The position numbers and the translations under genes were made by a program. This document shows, piece after piece, positions 11,826 to 21,981 of a DNA stretch of 64,000 nucleotides. Origin of the DNA: Acanthosepion esculentum (taxonomy: Eukaryota; Mollusca; Cephalopoda; Sepiida; Sepiidae). How positions within the stretch are numbered: the first letter of the stretch is position 1; every line of letters begins with the position of its first letter. The stretch spans positions 101,971,841-102,035,840 of the forward strand of contig OZ038485.1 in the NCBI GenBank assembly GCA_964036315.1, given 5' to 3'. The notes under the pieces were generated by a model that saw nothing but the letters and a program-made list of their open reading frames with translations, was not told the DNA's origin and ran no database searches.

Positions 11826-12605
11826 ACAAATCTGCTTTTCTGATCAAAGAGCACCATCAGCATAAATCTCCAGGAGAGACTTGTGCCTTCTCAGGCTAAT
11901 ATTCTCAGCTGACATGAAGTGGAGAGACTATATTGAATCCATTTCTAGGTCAGCTGCTCAGAAAATTGGTTCACTGTATCATGCTAAACAAGTTTTTTCT
12001 CTCCAGAATCTATCTTACATATTTATAAGTCTACCTTTCAGCCATGCTTAGAATATTGCTGCCACATATGGCCTGGTGCTCCCGCTATATATTTGGAGAT
12101 TTCTAATAAAATCCAAAAAAGAATCAGCAATATTATTGATCCTGACTTGGCATCTTGGCTTCAGTCACTTTCCAATCACTGCAAAGTTGTTACCCTGTGC
12201 ATTTTCTATAAATACTTTCATGGTAACTGTTCTGCTGAATACCTAGACTTTATGAATTTAAGCACAGTATTAGATTGGCAACCAGGTCTCATCAATTTAC
12301 AGTTGAATTGGTTAAATGTAATGGTAAGTTCACAGCTAACAATTTGGGGTTTTTTTTGCGTTTTTTTGCACTTCTCCCTTGTGGAAATCTCTTCCAGCTC
12401 CATGCTTTCCAGTTAATTTTGATCTTCAAAAATTTAAATGCAATGTCATTTGTTATCTGCTATCTTCCTGATTACTCTTCTATTGTTCTCGCTCCTTAGT
12501 AACGTTTCTATTCTCTAATTTTTCCACACCCAGTAACCACCTGTGACATAGTGGCTTTACTGCCTTACTTGGGATGAATTTAATTAAAAAGATTTTTTTA
12601 AAAAT
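11826..12605 (+). pseudogene. LINE family A C-terminal relic
   Basis: This second copy of the family lies directly behind the first in the same orientation. Broken frames encode the RT thumb ('SCHIWPGAPAIY'-like), NIIDPDLASWLQSL, then FYKYFHGNCSAEYLDFMNL and, after frameshifts, the CFPD-type tail. The 3' UTR ends at 'gatgaatttaattaaaaag'. Stops and frameshifts are scattered throughout. It is adjacent to, not continuous with, the PLE fragment at 12606. Confidence 0.7.
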
Positions 12606-13015
12606 ACATAAATCTACACTGGTGAGACAGCACATGATAAATCGTAGTCATACGAATAGTGGATGTTTTTTTCCCATTTGTAAAGATGTTCTCCACACAC
12701 CCATGTCATCTTAGTTCAGTGATTGATGATTTTAACTGTCAGTGCAATGCTGAATATATTGGCAGAACTAATCAGAGATTGGTGGCAAGGATTGATCAGC
12801 ACGTACCAGCTAAGATCCATAAAAGGCAGTATAAAAACGTTCATACACTTGTTAATACTTCCAGTTTTGCAATTGCAGAACACTTAACAAATAATCTGAG
12901 TTGTGCCTCATCCTTTACCAGAGATTTTTTCACGATAATCAGCAGAGCACATTTTAGATTAGCATTTAAACTCTTTATATTAATTCAAAGTAGCTAAGTA
13001 GATGTATGGTAGCAT
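12606..13015 (+). pseudogene. Penelope-like element C-terminus (GIY-YIG domain)
   Basis: The frame from 12659 contains FNCQCNAEYIGRTNQRLVAR, i.e. the 'Y.C.C...YIG.T...L..R..QH' start of a PLE GIY-YIG endonuclease. It continues with AIAEHLTNN, the conserved 'AI..HL..N..C' block, and a terminal 'FTIISRAHFRLAFKLFI' (ARS.F.L...E..FI). The GIY tyrosine is replaced in the first motif, while YIG is retained. Reverse transcriptase is absent. Frame and order are preserved over about 110 residues, so this is a relatively recent relic. Confidence 0.75.
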
Positions 13016-13099
13016 AAAAGAGCAAACAAAACAACAAGTAAAGGAAAAAAAAAAAGACAAGCATTGTTAATATAAAATTCTTTGTATTGCTGGTACAGT

Positions 13100-13445
13100 G
13101 ATGTGAGCAGAATGTCTGTAATGTGGGCAAGGGAGGTGGGTTTTGAAAGAAGAGTAGAGATGGTAAGGCCTGGAGTTGATGCATTCATCAGGTCAGTTAG
13201 CCAAAGTCACAGATGGTGACGCTGAGAGCTTGCCAGGTGTTGACAACTGACCTGTTTGCTGCAATTCTTTTTTTGATAATGCAAAGGATGCAACAAAATG
13301 TTTATGTGGGCAGGGTGTGGCGATTTAGATGTGGGTGGGTCACAAGTGGATATTTTTGTCAGGTCAGTTGACCAAGGTCATGGTGGTGACATGAAGAGCC
13401 TGCCAGTTATCAGCAGCTAGCCCATTCACCACAATTCTGCCTTTT
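13100..13445. repeat. Two tandem ~170-bp units downstream of the PLE fragment
   Basis: 'aggtcagttagccaaagtca' at 13190 recurs as 'aggtcagttgaccaaggtca' at 13361. Flanking blocks ('tgtgggca', 'gagagcttgccag' against 'agagcctgccag', 'ccacaattct') also repeat with the same period. This is probably a PLE 3' UTR duplication. Confidence 0.55.
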
Positions 13446-14090
13446 TTTATTATGAGCAGTTTTCTTATAAGCAGATTGTAGAGGCTCCTAAGCTCATTTT
13501 TTGTTCATGTTTTTCTCTAATGACAATGTTCATGATTATCTTATTTTATGCTGTATTTTACATTTTTTAGAAGATTTCTTTTGTGTGCTGGATGTGATGC
13601 TTGGAGCCCCCGTGCAGAGGACAAATTTTTATTTTGGGTTTTGTTTTCTGGGCGTTCACTTCTGGCAGGCATATAAAGTAATTCAGAAAGTTATCTAATT
13701 TGAAGCAGTGTATAATGCAGCCTTCTCTTTATAAGCAGAAAGAATAGTTACTGAATCTCAAAGTAATCTGTCTGTGATTCTTTGGTAATATTTTTTTCTT
13801 TCCCCTTTTAGTTGTTGTGAACATGTTTATACGTTTTATTGTCAATTGAGCTCTGAAAAGTGAGGAGCAATAACCGGTTTGCATTTTTTGTTTTTTTAGT
13901 TGTTTCTTTTTTTGTTATATTTTTGTTCACTATTTTATAGTGAGTGATATTTCATTTATATTTTAAATTAGTAAAATACTTTAGTAAAATCTAACGGAAT
14001 TACAATACAAATAAAGCAAAAAAAACGAACCCAGCATTCATATGTCTAATGTGAATCACATTCAATCTCACCAATGTAGATTTGAATGAA
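13446..14090. other. Probable PLE 3' region, then AT-rich spacer
   Basis: Contains 'gagctctgaaaagtgaggagcaata' text near 13850, which may be a decayed PLE terminus. No coding signal was seen. Confidence 0.3.
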
Positions 14091-14094
14091 ATGA

Positions 14095-14148
14095 AATCCA
14101 TTTTTTGATACTGCTGTTTGATCAATGAGTTATATCAATATAAGAGTT
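14095..14148 (+). repeat. Decayed copy of the 21.9-kb hammerhead-like repeat
   Basis: 'ttgatactgctgtttgatca' followed by 'atgagttatatc' matches the arm at 21897-21930 (ctgatgatgctgtttgatca, gtgaaacatgtc). Both core motifs are mutated. Confidence 0.45.
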
Positions 14149-14149
14149 T

Positions 14150-14425
14150 TCCATGGTCCAAATCTCACTATGAGCAATTTGTCAGGAAGTTGACTTTTTA
14201 ATGATATCATCTTTCAAGTACAATCCCAGTGCCTGAAAATCATACCATGGATTAACCCAAGCCTTGTGTGAGATTGAGTAGACAGAATTGCTTGTCATAG
14301 TTGTGCTAGCACAATGTCACAAGTCATCATGACTGAGGGTTCGAGCATACTGGCCTTCTTCAAACAGTTGATCATGCCAGATGATGTGCTCTCTCTCCAA
14401 GAAACTGTAACTTAATTTTTTTTTT
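14150..14425 (+). mobile_element. SINE family F3, 5'-truncated
   Basis: The body matches 60960-61207 almost throughout: 'tctcactatgagcaatttgt', '...ataccatggattaaccc', 'cacaagtcatcatgactgag', 'ggttcgagcatactggcctt' and 'gaaactgtaac' at the end. The tRNA-like head is missing. Confidence 0.65.
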
Positions 14426-14429
14426 ACAG

Positions 14430-15245
14430 TAAGGTTCACCCTGTACAAGGCCCTCAGATCATTTAAGGTAGAAGGTTACATTAAGAGGCAGTTTATACAG
14501 ATAAGAGGGGAAGATAACGGTTAACCCTAGATTTGAACAAGTTAAGATTATAGTGATCAGTGAAACATTCTCTTGGGAGTCAGTTCCACAGAGCAGTTGT
14601 TTGCAGAAAGAAGCTGTTTGAACGAAACTTCTCACTGATGGAATACAGAAGCAATGTGGGTGGTTTGCAAGAATATAAGTGGCATGGTGGGTCCTAGCTG
14701 TAAAGTTTAGGACTAGGGAAACCAAGAAATGTAGTACATCCAAGCACTTTCCATGGAAGTAGTGATAAAGCTGAGAGAGGCTTGCCACATCCCCACCCCC
14801 TGTGAGAAAAAGGTTGGAGGGTGGAAAATAATTTGTCACCCACAAGGATGCAGAGATGCTTTTGAACTCGATACTGGAAAGTCAGGACTGGGTATCTCCT
14901 GCCCAAATATGGCAACAGTAAACTATTCTTGGCCTGATCAGGCTCTTGTAAAGATAGAGGATAGCACAGGGAGTCAGGTACTTACTGGAGCAGTATGGGG
15001 AGCCAACCATATTTCTTGCATCTTTAGCGATGGATCATATGTACAAGTTCCATTTGAGATCAGATGTAAGTTTAAGGCCCAAGAGTCTCTTGAGGCATGG
15101 AGCCTTCCTGAGAGAACAACCACTTATCGTGACTGGCAATTGTTTGAGGTCCAAAGTCAGTATAGTTGCAGTATAAACCTCAGAAAGGTTATGTGGGTGT
15201 TGAACTAACACAAATGTGCCTGAGCAGGCCTCAGTTACAGGGACT
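14430..15245 (-). pseudogene. LINE family B reverse-transcriptase C-terminal relic
   Basis: Read leftward, the fragment starts with CSSKYLTPCAILYLYKSLI and YCCHIWAGDTQS (about 14990-14890). It passes through KHLCILVGDKLFSTLQ with a frameshift, and on to LYHYFHGKCLDVLHFL, TARTHHATYILANHP and CIPSVRS (about 14760-14640). This is the same order as in the plus-strand copy at 37905-38440 and in other CR1/jockey-like LINE tails. The polymerase motifs lie upstream and are absent. Several stops and frameshifts are present. The long plus-strand frame over this region is only its antisense shadow. Confidence 0.75.
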
Positions 15246-15293
15246 AGCTAGCCACCCTCGCAGACAGCCATACTTGGATGTGAACAGCTACTC

Positions 15294-15295
<2 letters not shown>

Positions 15296-15360
<65 letters not shown>
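15296..15360. repeat. (TA)22 followed by (CA)10
   Basis: Pure TA at 15296-15339 runs into CA at 15340-15360. Confidence 0.95.
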
Positions 15361-15361
<1 letters not shown>

Positions 15362-15369
15362 TACATATG

Positions 15370-15590
15370 TGTATGGACACTGAGGTCAACACTGAGTAGC
15401 GACAGTTTGTTTCAGTCTTGAAACAATCTCCATGGCCTGAAGATTGCGTGCAAGCATGAAACAGTCACTACTCTGTCTTGACCTCAATATCCACATATAT
15501 TTACATATGCTCTATCTCTGATATTGATCACTTTTACCCATAAATATAACATACCTTAAAACTATATTTTTATCATATATATATATATGT
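15370..15590. repeat. Family E fold-back copy beside (TA)n
   Basis: Two inverted arms (15380-15425 and 15445-15500) carry 'gacagtttgtttca' and 'gcatgaaacagtcact'. A tail follows ('gctctatctctgatattga', '...ccttaaaactatattt') shared with 16550-16632, 47345-47417 (reverse) and 62820-62900. On the plus strand the centre reads CTGAAGA-TTGC...GCAT-GAAAC, a hammerhead-like core. It is bounded by TA tracts on both sides. Confidence 0.5.
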
Positions 15591-15725
15591 CAGTGTGTGT
15601 GTGTATGTGTTCGGGTAGCAACCCCTCTTTTATACATGTTTCATTGAAGAAGAATGACAAGGCACTGTGATTAAACTTTTTATGATATTTTTCTTTTTTG
15701 GACATAGAGTGTGCAGGAACTGTCC

Positions 15726-16147
15726 AAATGATCAATGGATCTAAGTGCTTTTAGCCAATCAGTAGATATTATCAAGGATGTTTTTTGGGTTCTCTGAATA
15801 TGTGGATTTTATTTCATAGCAGTAATTTCCAAATCCAGTCAGCACATCGTGGCCATGTTCATGACTGATATTATTGAGAGTTGCTTCCTTCTTTTTCATT
15901 ATTAATGCTTCCATTAATGCAGAAAACAGTTAAAATAATGGAAGCATTAACGATAACAAAGAAGACCCCAACTCTAAATAATATCAATAATGAACACGGC
16001 CACAATGTGCTGATTGTGTTCTGTAATTAAAACATTCCTATCCTATTGCTATGAAAAAAACTTGACATATTCAGACAAACAAAAAAACATTCTAGATGAT
16101 GCCTGATAGATTAGCTGAGAGCACTCAGATTCATAAATCATTTAGAT
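15726..16147. repeat. Long imperfect palindrome, ~190-bp arms
   Basis: The left arm (15726-15915) is inverted at 15930-16147. Matching blocks include 'taatgcttccat' with 'atggaagcatta', 'cgtggccatgttca' with 'tgaacacggccaca', 'ctgaatatgt' with 'acatattcag', and 'gatctaagtgct' with 'agcactcagattc'. Identity is modest, so this is an old fold-back element. A (TA)n tract follows at 16175. Confidence 0.6.
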
Positions 16148-16231
16148 GTTTTTATATACTCATGCCCAGAAAACATATATATATATATATATATATATAT
16201 GTATAAAGAAAGGAATGAATATTTTAATCCA

Positions 16232-16440
16232 ACAGATTTTTATTACTTAAATGTTATTTTTAGTGGATACTTGTATTTGAGTAAATACCCATTTATTTAT
16301 TGAACAGTATATTTATGCCAGAGAGGACGTTATTCTAATAAAACTTTCTCGAATATTCAGGCTAATAGACAAAAATAAATAAATATACTGATTAATAAAT
16401 AAACGGAATGTCTACTCAAATACTAATATCAACTAAAAAT
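16232..16440. repeat. Imperfect palindrome, ~90-bp arms
   Basis: 'aaatgttatttttagtgga...tatttgagta...tttatttattgaacagtata' is inverted around 16330 as 'tatactgattaataaata...tactcaaata...ctaaaaataatgttt'. It lies between TA tracts at 16175-16201 and 16450-16470. Related text recurs at 63033-63140. Confidence 0.55.
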
Positions 16441-16451
16441 AATGTTTAAAC

Positions 16452-16630
16452 AATATATATATACATATATAAATATAAAAGTGAACATTGAAGTCAACGC
16501 TCAGTGGCAACAGGCTGTTTCATGCTAGACACAATCGTTAGGCCGCTTTTATATTTATATAATTACATACACTCTATCTATGATATTAAGCACTTTATCC
16601 CATAAAATAGCACACCTTAAAGCTATATTT

Positions 16631-16632
<2 letters not shown>
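16452..16632 (-). repeat. Family E copy beside (TA)n
   Basis: It shares 'aaatataaaagtg.acat.ga', the block that reads GCATGAAACAGCCTG on the minus strand, and the tail 'ctctatctatgatatta' with the other family E copies. The hammerhead-like core is damaged (CTAACGA instead of CTGACGA). A long TA tract follows. Confidence 0.5.

Positions 16633-16684
<52 letters not shown>
16633..16684. repeat. (TA)~26 microsatellite
   Basis: Uninterrupted TA tract directly abutting the terminal repeat of the PLE at 16682. Confidence 0.95.
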
Positions 16685-16686
<2 letters not shown>

Positions 16687-17341
16687 GAAAAATAGTATGA
16701 CAAATTGGAAACATTTTTGTGACGCATTTCATCCATTAGGATTTCATCAGACTTGTCACAATTACATCTAAAACAATCAAAGACTTAATCAATAAAAAAA
16801 CTAAAACAACAAGCCAAAACTTGAAGAAAGAATTTACTTGATCAAGTGCATACATTGGAAAAAACCTCAAGAAGTTTAAACAAAAGACTATACGAAAACA
16901 AAAAGGACATTTTAAAAAACAACATACAAAATGCATTGGTTGTTTACTGTAACGAAACTGACCACAATTTTGAAATAGGGAACGGTACTTTGATTAAAAG
17001 AGAAAATAATCCACTAAGAGGAAAATGTCTGGAAAGTGCCTTGATTGCTAGTTCAAACATGGTAAATTTGTGTCCAGGCTCTCACAATATATCATCATTC
17101 TTTGTAGATTTTCTGTTGTCACAATGTGGGATAGTCAGGGACAAAGGTGATGGAGATGAATTTGGCTAGATTAAAATATTCTTTCAAAAAAAAATTCTTT
17201 CAAAAAATTTCAAACTGCCAGCATCTTTTGTTTTGGACACATCTGTAGATGTGACATCATCAACAAAGCCCAGTCCGATGAAATCTTAGCAGATGAAACA
17301 CACCCCTATTTTTTCCGATTTGTCATACTATTTTTCTAAAT
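16682..17341 (+). mobile_element. Short Penelope-like element with inverted ends
   Basis: The termini are inverted repeats of about 75 bp: 'tatttagaaaaatagtatga' on the left against 'tcatactatttttctaaata' on the right. The first 25 bp match perfectly and the rest imperfectly. Between them a frame (16846-17169) encodes ALVVYCNETDHNFEIGN, then NPLRGKCLESALI and SSFFVDFLLSQCGI, the conserved C-terminal end of PLE GIY-YIG proteins ('A...H....HxF....... R...ES..I'). RT and the first GIY-YIG motifs are missing, so the element is a 5'-deleted relic. The left end abuts (TA)n. The left terminal repeat holds an intact-looking hammerhead core on the minus strand. Confidence 0.7.
16721..16750 (-). ncRNA. 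Hammerhead ribozyme-like core in PLE terminus
   Basis: The minus strand reads CTGATGA, then AATCC-TAAT-GGAT (stem II, ATCC/GGAT), then GAAA and TGCGTC. The core bases are those of a type I hammerhead, with the very short stem III known from PLE ribozymes (GAAACGCGTC type). The right-hand terminal repeat (17300-17327, plus) is the decayed partner (CCGATGA ... GAAACACACC). Stem I pairing is weak by eye, so activity is uncertain. Confidence 0.5.
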
Positions 17342-17556
17342 ATTGTTTGTTGATATATAAATTTATACAAAATTACATATCATTATATCATATATACATA
17401 TATACATATATATATATATAGTAAATCCTTTCTAATATTCAGAGTGCATCATGAAATAGGATAATTGATCAAAAAATCTTTGCTTACTAAGAAAGTAGCA
17501 ATGTCCAAGAGTGAGAAAAAAAAACATTGAAAAGGAATATATATGAATTGCTGATA

Positions 17557-17667
17557 TCCCCTGATGAACGGATGGAGCGATTGCTGGATGTTCCATCTAC
17601 AAAACTCTGGAGTTGGGAATCTGAAGTAACATCAATCAGCTAAGTGATAAATATTATATTTGTATTA

Positions 17668-17712
<45 letters not shown>
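17557..17712 (+). ncRNA. Family F hammerhead-like repeat ending in (TA)n
   Basis: TCCC-CTGATGA at 17557-17567 is followed by stem II (GGATGGA paired with TCCATCT, 7 bp) and then AAAAC where GAAAC is expected. Stem III is ACT/AGT, and GGGA can pair with the 5' TCCC as stem I. Downstream text ('taacatcaatcagctaagtg') leads into (TA)n at 17669-17712. The G-to-A core change suggests an inactive copy. Relatives: 43600-43735, 57925-58045 and 62905-63030. Confidence 0.45.
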
Positions 17713-17714
<2 letters not shown>

Positions 17715-17918
17715 TGTCATCCACAGACAGACTGTTTAACTGTATCACAGCTCTTCAGTGTGTCTGGATATCCGATTGCTTCAAGCGTGATCAAAACCCA
17801 ACCGATTTGGCATCAGTCAGAGATCCTATTCCTAGGCTATCATTGCACAGCAGAGAGAAAGGGAAGTTTTCTATACAAAATACGCCAGTGGCCCAGAGAG
17901 CTCAATTCAGTTGAAGAG

Positions 17919-17919
<1 letters not shown>

Positions 17920-17967
<48 letters not shown>
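17920..17967. repeat. (TA)~24 microsatellite
   Basis: Pure TA tract. The 17713-17919 segment between it and the previous TA array has no recognised feature. Confidence 0.95.
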
Positions 17968-17970
<3 letters not shown>

Positions 17971-18084
17971 ATTGACACTTCTTTGCAGAAAACCATCTCT
18001 TCACTTGGTAGCTTTTTGTGTGTGTTTTTCACTCAGAATTTTATTATTTCCATAATTTTTACCCAAGCTAATGCTTTGTTATGG

Positions 18085-19330
18085 GCCTATAAGTGATTCT
18101 TAAGGCCAGCTTTGCCTTTACAACCTCCCTTACACGCATGGCAAAATCTGTCTGTGTTACCTATGTTAGAAACTTGCCTGTTCCTGAGTAAAATCATGTT
18201 ATGTTTGAGTCCCTGCAACAGATTTACAAACCTTGTTACAAAACTCATACAAGTAATCTTCAGGTCTTTCTGGTAGGGTTGCATTCACAGAAGTTTGCAC
18301 CTGACCTCTCTGGTATGACCTCTTGAAGGGTGACTTTTCCACAAATACTACAAGTGTGTTGGTGTCCTAATAGCTTGGGGACAGATTCTATTTCTCCCTT
18401 CCTAATGGCGCACTTTTTTTTTGGAATGTTCAATTCTCTTCTGCTCAAAATTGTTGCAGCCTTCCATAATCAACCTTCTTCAGACAGATCTAACTCCAGG
18501 AAGTTTCCCAGTCTTCAACATTAATGCCAATAGCTCCAAACAGCTAGCAGTCTTACCTCTGTTCTGGAGCTCTTTATAGTAATGGACAAGTTTATAGTCA
18601 CCAGGTGTGTATTATTTATTCCACAACAGTTACATTTAACTACATCCTTGAAACAATTTTTGAGCTTATACAGTGTAACTCGGATATAAGAGGGTTGTCG
18701 GGACCGGAGAAGGGGTCTCTTATATCCGGGTTTATCTTATATCCGGGTTTGGTCTATTATATATGCATTAACACAGGCTCTAATTTGGGACCAGAGAAAA
18801 TCTCTCTTATATCCGAGTTTCTCTTATATCCGGGTCTCTTATATCCGGGTTACACTGTATTTTTAGGCTTAGGATTTTGGGGTCGATTACCTTGTATCAA
18901 CTTACTCAAAAAAGTCTTTGGGCAATCCACCATCCTCTATACGTGTCAGATGATCTGTCCAGCACATTTGATTATGGAGATGTAGTTTATCTATGTTTGC
19001 ACGCTGAAGGAATTATGTGTCTGGTGTACAAGGTTGTGAATTGATGTCCAAGATTCATCTCAAGCACTGCTGATGAAAATGCTTTAAAACCTTAATGTGC
19101 CTTCGATAGGTGTTCCATGTGTAAGAGGAATATAAAAGGGGGGTTAGGACAACTGTTTCATAGATACTGATCTTTGTGCTTAGGCAGATGTTACGATCAG
19201 ACCATACATTCTTTACAAGTTTTCTGAATGCTTGACTTGCTTGTTCAATGTGATAATTCACTTCTGTGTCCAGTGCACCACCCCTAGAGAGTGCACTGCC
19301 CAAGTTTACATCATCGTTATCCTTCAACCT
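18085..19330 (-). pseudogene. LINE ORF2 C-terminus with zinc-finger tail, split by a MITE
   Basis: Leftward from 19327 the frame reads SALSRGGALDTEVNYHIEQA, then KISIYETVVLTPLLYSSYTW and RRHIKVLKHFHQQCLR, the classic LINE RT thumb ('K..VY...VL..LLYG.ETW.L..RHI..L..FH...LR'). After 19000 it continues as QMCWTDHLTRIEDGGLPKDF. A 187-bp pogo-like MITE interrupts it at 18671-18857. Past the MITE, the tail contains CSICGKV and a final CHACKGGCKGKAGLKNHL, a degenerate C2H2-like finger, as at the end of many RTE/CR1-like ORF2 proteins. Stops and frameshifts show that it is dead. Confidence 0.75.
18671..18857. mobile_element. Pogo/Tigger-like MITE with TA target duplication
   Basis: The terminal inverted repeats are CAGTGTAACTCGGATATAAG and, at the right end, CTTATATCCGGGTTACACTG. 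TA flanks both sides (18669-18670 and 18858-18859). 'cttatatccgggtt' is also repeated internally. The length is 187 bp and there is no coding capacity. It interrupts the LINE frame at 18085-19330. Confidence 0.8.
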
Positions 19331-19334
19331 CCTT

Positions 19335-19745
19335 ATAGCTAGTCAAAACTCCATTGACAATCCCTTTCCACACTGTTTGGTTCTGTATTGCTGTCCTCAG
19401 ATCTCCAATATCCAACCCCCAGTCCTGAGCTATGGTGTCTGGAAAAGTCAATTTTCATGAGAACACACTTCAAGAAGGATGCCATACGAGTAACGATTAG
19501 ATGACTTCCCTGTCCATTCAGTGGCAGTGACTGGCAAACTGTAGTCATTGTTGCTTGAGCTTAAGAGAGATATGTCTCAGTTCTCCATAGATTGGGTTAA
19601 GTGTTGTATGGGATCTCCAACTGATGTTCTGAATTTTCCTTAAGATATTTGTATATGCTTTATCCAATTGTCTTTCAAGACAAACAGATAGTGTACAAGT
19701 TGCTGATCCATACTGTAGGACTGGTTCAATCAGTGTTTGAAAAGT
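19335..19745 (-). pseudogene. Second LINE ORF2 C-terminal relic (different family)
   Basis: Leftward from about 19735: PVLQYGSATCTLSVCLERQL, LDKAYTNILRKIQNISWRSH, PIYGELRHISLKLKQQ, then after stops GLDIGDLRTAIQNQTVWKGI. This is the other common invertebrate LINE tail ('YGS.TWTLT...EK.LD..YTR.LR...N.SW'). It joins head-to-tail with the LINE at 18085-19330, suggesting one inserted in or was truncated against the other. Confidence 0.7.
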
Positions 19746-19792
19746 TTGGACTTTTAAGTATACAAAAGTTTCAACTATCTCTATCTAATATG

Positions 19793-21569
19793 GTTTCATT
19801 GCTACACAGGAATTACCATGTTTCAAAAACAAAAACTTCAAATTCAATTATATTAAATTAAAAGCATTAGTTCTGTTTTATCTTCAAGTGAATTTTGTAA
19901 TAACTTATTTTAAAATTTACTGAGTTTTAAAAGCACATACATTCAAAATTTTTGTTTCCAAGGATACAGAGAAATCCAATCATTTAGACAGGGGTGGTAG
20001 CATGTTCTTTTTAATTAACTATTATTGTATCAATTATGAGTTATGTTGGAAAATGGGTTAAGTCTAAGTAGGGTAGGGGTACCTTTTTTCAACATATTAT
20101 GACATCCGTTCAACGCATGTCATCTGGTTTTTTATCAACGGCAAAAAAGTTTTTCGGCATTTTATTCATTAAATTCCTACTTGTATACATACAGATTCTT
20201 TCTAAAAGGAGTGTTTCAATTAGAATACGTTGTATTGATCTACAATTTCAAAATATTATTTGTACTTTTAATTATTAAGAGATTATATTTCTTTTTAAAA
20301 CAAATAAATGTAATAGAATTACTTAAATTATTTAAAAATTATTATTATGTATAAGTATGTATATTACCAGTTACACTTCTTTTTTTTTCCTTTTTTTAAA
20401 AAAATATTATTTAAGGAAAGTTTTTGACAATGTCGTCAAAGAATAGCTATTTCATGTCTCTGATTCAGTAAATTTTTATTTTTTATAAACCTAGTAATAT
20501 ATAGTTTCTCATGTATGCACAAAGGACATGGATCATTTAATAACCTACATATTTTAGCTTTACTTATTAATTTCCATTTTACTGTAGGTGTTTTATTGGT
20601 TTCTTTTAAGTGCCAGAAATATTTCGATAGGGACGTCTGATTTCGGTATTTATTTATCCTAAATGAACTTTGATGTTGATTGAATCTTTTCTTGAACTCA
20701 TGGTTTGTGCAACATATATAGACTTTTATGTTGTTGGGATCTTCAATAGATGAGATATTGCATTGGTATACTAATGATTCCATGCAACATTTATTTTTAG
20801 AGGACAGTTATGAGGATTTCTGCAGTTACATAATTTTTGTTTATCTTCATCTCTTTTTATTTTTATACTGTTCAAATTTCTTTGGTTTTGGTCTAAGTGT
20901 TTATTCAAGATATTAGCATTATGTTTCTTAATAATTTTCTCTAAGTTTTCAGTACAGCTGTAACTTAATTTTAGTGTATTTTTATTGAAAATAGTACTTA
21001 GTTTACTATCTTTAGGAAAATGATTAACGATTAATTCAAGAAATTTTTGTCCTAATTTATTCTTTATCATTTGGTTGTATGGGGGTTTATACCAAATTAT
21101 TTTTCTATGCTTTCCATTTTCATTTTTTATTTAAGTTAGTTTTGAACTTTTGTAGCCACTATCTTTAAGAGCCTTATTATAGAAATTAATATGTTCATTG
21201 AAAATCTTCTCATTTGCTAAATTTGTACTTATTCTTTTTTGATAGATAAAGGTATATGCTTAATTATAGATGGAGGATGATTAGATTTAGGGTGTATATA
21301 TAAAGGATTAGTACTGGGTTTTTTATAAGATATGTATACATTTTTCATTAAATCTAATGTTATATCAAGGAAGTTAACTTTTTTCAATTTAGTGCTTACC
21401 ATAATTTTTAAGTTCAGGCATTTAAATTCTTTATATAATATCTTTCTAATTTTATCGATTTTAAAATAAGATTAAACAGAACTAATGCTTTTAATTTAAT
21501 ATAATTGAATTTGAAGTTTTTGGTTTCTGTTTTTGAAACATGGTAATTCCTGTGTAGTGATGAAAGCAT
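19793..21569 (-). mobile_element. 1.78-kb Penelope-like element with ~85-bp inverted ends
   Basis: The text at 19793-19875 ('ctacacaggaattaccatgt', 'aacttcaaattcaattatat', 'taaaagcattagttctg') is present in reverse complement at 21476-21569, differing by a few bases and one small indel. The only coding material inside is a minus-strand PLE protein (20436-21440), so the inverted repeats probably are its terminal repeats. PLEs are known for complex, partly inverted terminal repeats. Confidence 0.65.
20436..21440 (-). pseudogene. PLE reverse transcriptase end plus GIY-YIG endonuclease
   Basis: Leftward: NFLDITLDLMKNVYISYKKP, then NPLYIHPKSNHPPSIIKHIP (RT thumb side, about 21390-21250). After frameshifts KIIWYKPPYNQMIKNKLGQK and LSYSCTENLEKIIKKHN (21110-20940), CNCRNPHNCPL (the Cys-rich linker), and the GIY-YIG domain VYICCTNHEFKKRFNQHQSS with LSKYFWHLKE and a final CPLCIHEKLYI (20783-20436). 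YIG is changed to YIC. The order and motifs are those of PLE polyproteins. At least three frameshifts are present, and the RT palm (YxDD) was not found. Confidence 0.8.
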
Positions 21570-21692
21570 ATTTTTAAATCAGTTAATTTATAACATTTAT
21601 GCTCTGTAAATTTACATTGAGCACTGTTTTGTAAAAATAAAAATATCAATAAAAACACCGGATTACATATCTTACTGTTCTTCCTTTTTTTC

Positions 21693-21695
<3 letters not shown>

Positions 21696-21736
<41 letters not shown>

Positions 21737-21760
21737 TGCACACACACACACACACACAAT
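21696..21760. repeat. (TA)~18 then (CA)~10
   Basis: TA tract at 21696-21733, a short ATGCATGC bridge, then a CA tract. Confidence 0.95.
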
Positions 21761-21796
21761 CATAATTATAACTTAAATTTGGATGAGTATCTGACG

Positions 21797-21981
21797 GAAT
21801 GTTAAATATATAAGACAATTTAGAAAACTCTTATTTTGATATGATTCACTAATCAAACAGCATTATCAAAAAATTGGTTAAAATAAAATCCATTTTTCTG
21901 ATGATGCTGTTTGATCAGTGAAACATGTCAAAATAATATTTTTCTAAATTGTCTTCTATATAATTTTATGTCATTTAACAT
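21797..21981. repeat. Palindrome with ~75-bp arms and hammerhead-like core
   Basis: 'gttaaatatataagacaatt', 'gatatgattcactaatcaaa' and 'cagcattatcaaaaaa' are mirrored as 'tttttctgatgatgctg', 'tttgatcagtgaaacatgtc' and 'aattgtcttctatataa...cattta'. The arms flank a spacer of about 20 nt. The arms have diverged by about 20%. It adjoins the microsatellite at 21696. Confidence 0.65.
21898..21929 (+). ncRNA. Hammerhead-like core
   Basis: Reads CTGATGA, then TGCTG-TTTGAT-CAGT (stem II CTG/CAG, with an asymmetric base), then GAAACATGTC. The short stem III A-C/G-T and the GTC cleavage triplet are right for a PLE-type minimal hammerhead. Stem I would be the four TTTT/AAAA pairs flanking it. The opposite arm carries mutated cores (TTGATAA, GAATC). 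Confidence 0.4.

Noticed and set aside
13840..13880. Another hammerhead core (ctgaaaagtgaggagc...)
   Set aside because: The CUGANGA box is followed by no GAAA and no convincing stems; too decayed to call.
14753..15208. A 151-codon plus-strand frame
   Set aside because: It is the antisense shadow of the minus-strand LINE B relic, whose motifs (YCCHIW, YFHGK) are clear.
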